Source: Paracoxiella cheracis
GTDB taxonomy: Bacteria; Pseudomonadota; Gammaproteobacteria; Coxiellales; Coxiellaceae
Assembly (NCBI RefSeq): GCF_049348705.1
Contig: NZ_CP186485.1
Span: 1,612,001 to 1,676,000 of the forward strand
Length of the DNA: 64,000 nt
Direction of reading: 5' to 3'
Shown here: in pieces, positions 61,615-64,000 of the stretch
Position numbering within the stretch: position 1 is the first letter of the stretch
How the letters are laid out: each line of letters starts with the position of its first letter
The notes under the pieces: model-generated
The model's input: the letters and a program-made list of their open reading frames with translations, nothing else
Databases searched by the model: none
What the model was told of the DNA's origin: nothing
Position numbers and translations under genes: made by a program

Positions 61615-61742
61615 TTTCAATTGCGGCATAGGGATTGGGGTTACTGTTTTGCGGGCGTAAGCACCAGGGATGTACTTAGCAGCTAGGGATAGCGATTCTC
61701 GAAAAACAGTAACCCCCATCACGATAAGTAAGCAATTGAAAT
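61615..61742 (-). repeat. Palindromic repeat family P, copy P2 (~128 bp)
   Basis: Reverse-oriented relative of P1 with about four fifths of the bases shared by eye. The main stem reads GGGGTTACTG / CAGTAACCCC where P1 has GGAGTTACTG / CAGTAACTCC, a compensating A-T to G-C change. It immediately follows the TPR gene. Confidence 0.85.
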
Positions 61743-61786
61743 CGATAACCTGCTCTTAAATGGTTTCGTCTTTGCGTAATGTAACC

Positions 61787-62929
61787 TCAGTTCTGGATAA
61801 CTGCGTATAAATTATTCTTTATATTGTTGGTTTTTATTCCTGGTTTGTTTGGTCGCCAAGAATAGGCAATTAGCGCTGCAAGGGTATTGACTAAAAAATT
61901 AACAAGCGTGTCGCGATGCTCGTGATAGATTATTGCCATCCCTGTCAATAATCGACTCGCAATACGCGACAACTTAAATAGCCGCGGACGTCCTCGTCGC
62001 CCGCGCTCCGCGACCTCACGGCTCGACTACGCACGGGCTCTCAAATGACTTGACGGCTCGTAAAGATTTTTTGCAGTCGCTTACGCTCGGCAAAAAATCC
62101 GAGCCTACCGCGGAATACGCGCCTTCGCTTCGCTCTCCATGGCGCGCATCGTCGGACTACGATGACGCGAATGCTCAACATGATACAAGTTTTTCAACTG
62201 ATCGATAATCGTTTCTACGATGCCACGTTGTTTTAGGAAAAACTTTTCAAATGCAGAAAGCATTTTGTTCTTCATATTTTTACGGACTTTTGTCACAAAT
62301 TTTAAATCGTGTTTTGCCAAATCGTCCGCAAGATCTTTTCCAAGATACCCTTTATCGCCAGCGCCCAACCCCTTTAAATTAGCCATTAATTTTCTAACAA
62401 CAGCGCGATCATCCACGTTCCCTTTCGTTAAACAAAAACGGATTAATTCCCCTTGATGATTAATCACAATATGTAGTTTAAAGCCGTAAACCCAGCCCAT
62501 TGTGCTTTTACTGCGTTTAGCAATGCCTTTGAAAACCTTGTTTCGATAAATTCGTTTATTGTGGCATACGCGTAGTGTAGTTGAGTCAATATAATACAAT
62601 CCCGTGTGTTTGCCCTTTCTCGAAAGCAAATAGGCGGCGAGCATCATTAGCGCTGCTGATTGGCAGGCGACAAAACGTGTGTAACTCAGCGCCGTAGGAA
62701 AATACTTCTTCATGTCTTGTAAAACACATCCACAATAAAAATCCTTAAATGTGCGATAGTGACTCATTTGAAACAACACAATGATGGTGCCAATTTCAGA
62801 CAAGCTCATTTGCATCGCTCGATCTCGTTTTCTGTCTGGGTTCGGTAGCAAATACTTTGATTGACCTTTCAAATAATCCTTGCAAAAATCATCCATATCA
62901 CAAAAAATCTCCGTGACCGGTGCCAACAT
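61787..62929 (-). pseudogene. IS982-family transposase (copy 3), interrupted
   Basis: Residues up to VEHSRHRSP are intact and then read into the B element; the final INFLVNTLAALIAYSWRPNK part lies beyond it (61787-61902). The DDE residues precede the insertion, but the C-terminal helix is lost. Confidence 0.92.
61903..62151 (-). repeat. Hairpin-rich mobile element, subfamily B, copy B5 (249 bp)
   Basis: Identical by eye to the other B copies. The clean site in IS982 copy 1 (7238-7245) reads AAAATTAA|TCGGACTA; the junctions here match it exactly. Confidence 0.93.
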
Positions 62930-63042
62930 GATTAACTCCTGTTACATTATTTAGCTGTAATTTTGGAGCTAAATTTTAGCGATTCCGGTCTTTTTTTCAA
63001 TTATTTCATTCACTTATTCCTTTTCTTATACAGAACTCAGGT

Positions 63043-63112
63043 TATCTTTATTGATAATAGCTTCGGCTATGTCTTTCCAAATATGTAATTTCTCATTCGG
63101 TGGTGAACTCAT
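63043..63112 (-). pseudogene. Start of a small gene cut by IS982
   Basis: ATG at 63112 with AAGGAGTTGTCGA before it opens a frame MSSPPNEKLHIWKDIAEAII that runs into the IS end after ~23 codons. It is divergent from the S24 repressor, with a palindrome between them, like the cro/c1 arrangement of phages. Too short to name. Confidence 0.6.
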
Positions 63113-63176
63113 TCGACAACTCCTTATCGTTATTGAGATGGTTACAAAACCTACGAAGTGGAAACTAAATGTCCAA

Positions 63177-63196
63177 TTTATACTTTACAGTATAAA
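63177..63196. promoter_or_regulatory. Palindromic operator candidate
   Basis: TTTATACT-TTAC-AGTATAAA: perfect 8-bp arms with a 4-nt spacer, in the intergenic region between the truncated divergent gene and the S24-type repressor. It is a natural candidate site for that repressor. Confidence 0.6.
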
Positions 63197-63273
63197 TAAT
63201 ACCTTAAGCTATTGATTTTGGGGTGTCAAATCCTTAAGAGAACATTAAATAATTTAAAAATGTAAAAGTATGA

Positions 63274-63302
63274 TTGAGAACTACTGTAATGTTGTGCATA
63301 AT
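63274..63302 (+). promoter_or_regulatory. Sigma70-like promoter of the S24 repressor gene
   Basis: TTGAGA (63274-63279), 17-base spacer, CATAAT (63297-63302), about 35 bases before the chosen ATG. Confidence 0.5.
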
Positions 63303-63336
63303 AATTTAGATGCCTAGCCACAAGAAGGAATCCCAT

Positions 63337-63984
63337 ATGGCTTCGCTAAGTACCAACTTAAAAACTTTAATGTCACTGGCGCAGATAAATGCAAGTGAGT
63401 TAGCACGGAGAACGGGCATTGCTCAGCCTATTATCCACCGCCTTTCGACGGGTCAAAATGTCAATCCTAAGCTAGCGACTATTAAGCCGATTGCACACTA
63501 CTTTATGGTGAGTGTTAGTCAGTTGATTGGTGAAGAATTATTGCCCAATGATCAATCCTTTCTTCGTGTGAGCACCGAGCATCGTGGATGGAACCGCGTA
63601 CCACTGATTTCTTGGAAGGATGCGATCACATGGCCTGAAAACCAACCTGTTTACCAAAATGCAAATGATGCTATTTTTATATCGACAGATGCCAATGTCA
63701 GCAAATTAGCTTACAGCCTCGTTATTCAGGGTCGTGCCATGGAACCGCTGTTTCCAGAAGGTACGACCATCATTGTGGAACCAAAACGTAATCCACAAGA
63801 CAGAGATTTTGTCGTGGTACATCTCCACGGTGAAAATGAAGCGCGTTTGAAACAAGTTTTAATCGATGGGGATGATCGCTATTTAAAATCACTCAATCCA
63901 GATTTTGAAGATATCAAGGTCTCCCGATTTAACGATGCAGATCAATTTCTCGGTGTAATGGCGCAAGCAAAAGTTGACTACTAG
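63337..63984 (+). CDS. XRE/S24 (LexA/CI-like) repressor with catalytic Ser replaced
   Basis: N-terminal HTH (NASELARRTGIAQPIIHRLS, residues ~16-35) and C-terminal S24 domain. In self-cleaving repressors the motif is GDSMxP; here it reads VIQGRAMEPLFPEG, with Ala where the nucleophile Ser should be, while the Lys region EARLKQVLIDGD is kept. This predicts a dimerising repressor that does not cleave itself. ATG 63337 is chosen for AAGAAGGAA eight bases upstream; an ATG at 63310 would give nine more residues. 215 aa. Likely of prophage or island origin. Confidence 0.85.
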   Translation: MASLSTNLKTLMSLAQINASELARRTGIAQPIIHRLSTGQNVNPKLATIKPIAHYFMVSVSQLIGEELLPNDQSFLRVSTEHRGWNRVPLISWKDAITWPENQPVYQNANDAIFISTDANVSKLAYSLVIQGRAMEPLFPEGTTIIVEPKRNPQDRDFVVVHLHGENEARLKQVLIDGDDRYLKSLNPDFEDIKVSRFNDADQFLGVMAQAKVDY

Positions 63985-64000
63985 TCTTTATTTTTATCCC

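Larger units (their letters stand above)
61784..63042 (-). mobile_element. IS982-family element, copy 3, split by a B repeat
   Basis: Ends ACCTCAGTTCTGGATAA and ...CAGAACTCAGGT. Its transposase is broken by the B element at 61903-62151. Flanks are TGCGTAATGTA and TATCTTTATTG, without a clear duplication. The right flank is a gene start on the minus strand. Confidence 0.93.

Noticed and set aside
9667..62151. Hairpin elements as Rickettsia-type palindromic elements inserted in frame
   Set aside because: They contain stops and break the host reading frames; RPEs keep the frame open and are shorter.
9667..62151. Hairpin elements as group II introns
   Set aside because: At about 250-280 bp they are too short for a complete ribozyme, and no domain V-like AGC/GTT hairpin or GTGYG start is seen.

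Overview
The window reads as a chromosomal segment of a gammaproteobacterium of the order Legionellales, close to Coxiellaceae. Three things suggest this: the gene order around rpsB-tsf-pyrH-frr-uppS-cdsA and bamA-skp-lpxD-fabZ-lpxA, a complete lower mevalonate pathway placed between cdsA and bamA where most gammaproteobacteria carry dxr and rseP, and a long Lys/Ala tail on ribosomal protein S2. Base composition is AT-leaning. The heavy load of nested insertion sequences (IS) is typical of a host-associated genome under relaxed selection. The species cannot be named from sequence alone.

Layout. 1-2.7 kb: end of a cation-efflux transporter, sbcB and a GNAT acetyltransferase, overlapping as an operon. 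2.7-23.9 kb: an accessory graveyard. It holds a lipocalin cut off by an IS, tRNA-Val(GAC) with a tyrosine integrase beside it (split by an IS982 element), a Sfp-type phosphopantetheinyl transferase, two pieces of a large ATPase gene, a two-spacer remnant of a type I-F CRISPR array, and at least seven kinds of IS (three IS3-family types, IS982, IS481, IS1, IS256, IS4/IS701-like) nested up to three deep. tadA and a BrnT/BrnA toxin-antitoxin pair close this region. 23.97-44 kb: conserved envelope, isoprenoid and translation genes (Gfo/Idh oxidoreductase, lpxB, PAP2 phosphatase, lpxA-fabZ-lpxD-skp-bamA, hmgR-mvaK-pmk-mvaD-idi, cdsA-uppS-frr-pyrH-tsf-rpsB, map). An IS982 copy breaks into the end of map and has removed the front of a LuxR-type regulator. 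44.4-58 kb: pgpA, an amino acid permease, gltA, and a TCA block sdhCDAB-sucABCD, then gtrA and a polysaccharide deacetylase. 58.7-64 kb: a YkuD transpeptidase and a metalloprotease-TPR protein bracketed by two inverted copies of a palindromic repeat, another broken IS982, and an S24/LexA-like repressor whose usual catalytic serine is alanine.

The most interesting signal is a mobile, hairpin-rich element present in eight full-length copies of two subfamilies (A, 281 bp, three copies; B, 249 bp, five copies). It has no coding capacity that I recognise. Seven of the eight copies sit inside IS elements. Where an uninterrupted IS copy is available in the window, the insertion shows no target duplication longer than one base. 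The two subfamilies keep the same stems with different, compensating bases, so a folded RNA or single-stranded DNA form is probably under selection. A second, unrelated ~128 bp palindromic family (two copies) also shows a compensating base change.

How the genes work together. The mevalonate genes make IPP/DMAPP, which UppS turns into undecaprenyl-PP for the envelope, while CdsA and PgpA supply phospholipids and LpxA/LpxD/LpxB with FabZ make lipid A; Skp and BamA deliver outer-membrane proteins. GltA, SdhCDAB and SucABCD provide most of the second half of the TCA cycle. HMG-CoA synthase, the E3 subunit (lpd), dxr and rseP are not in the window.
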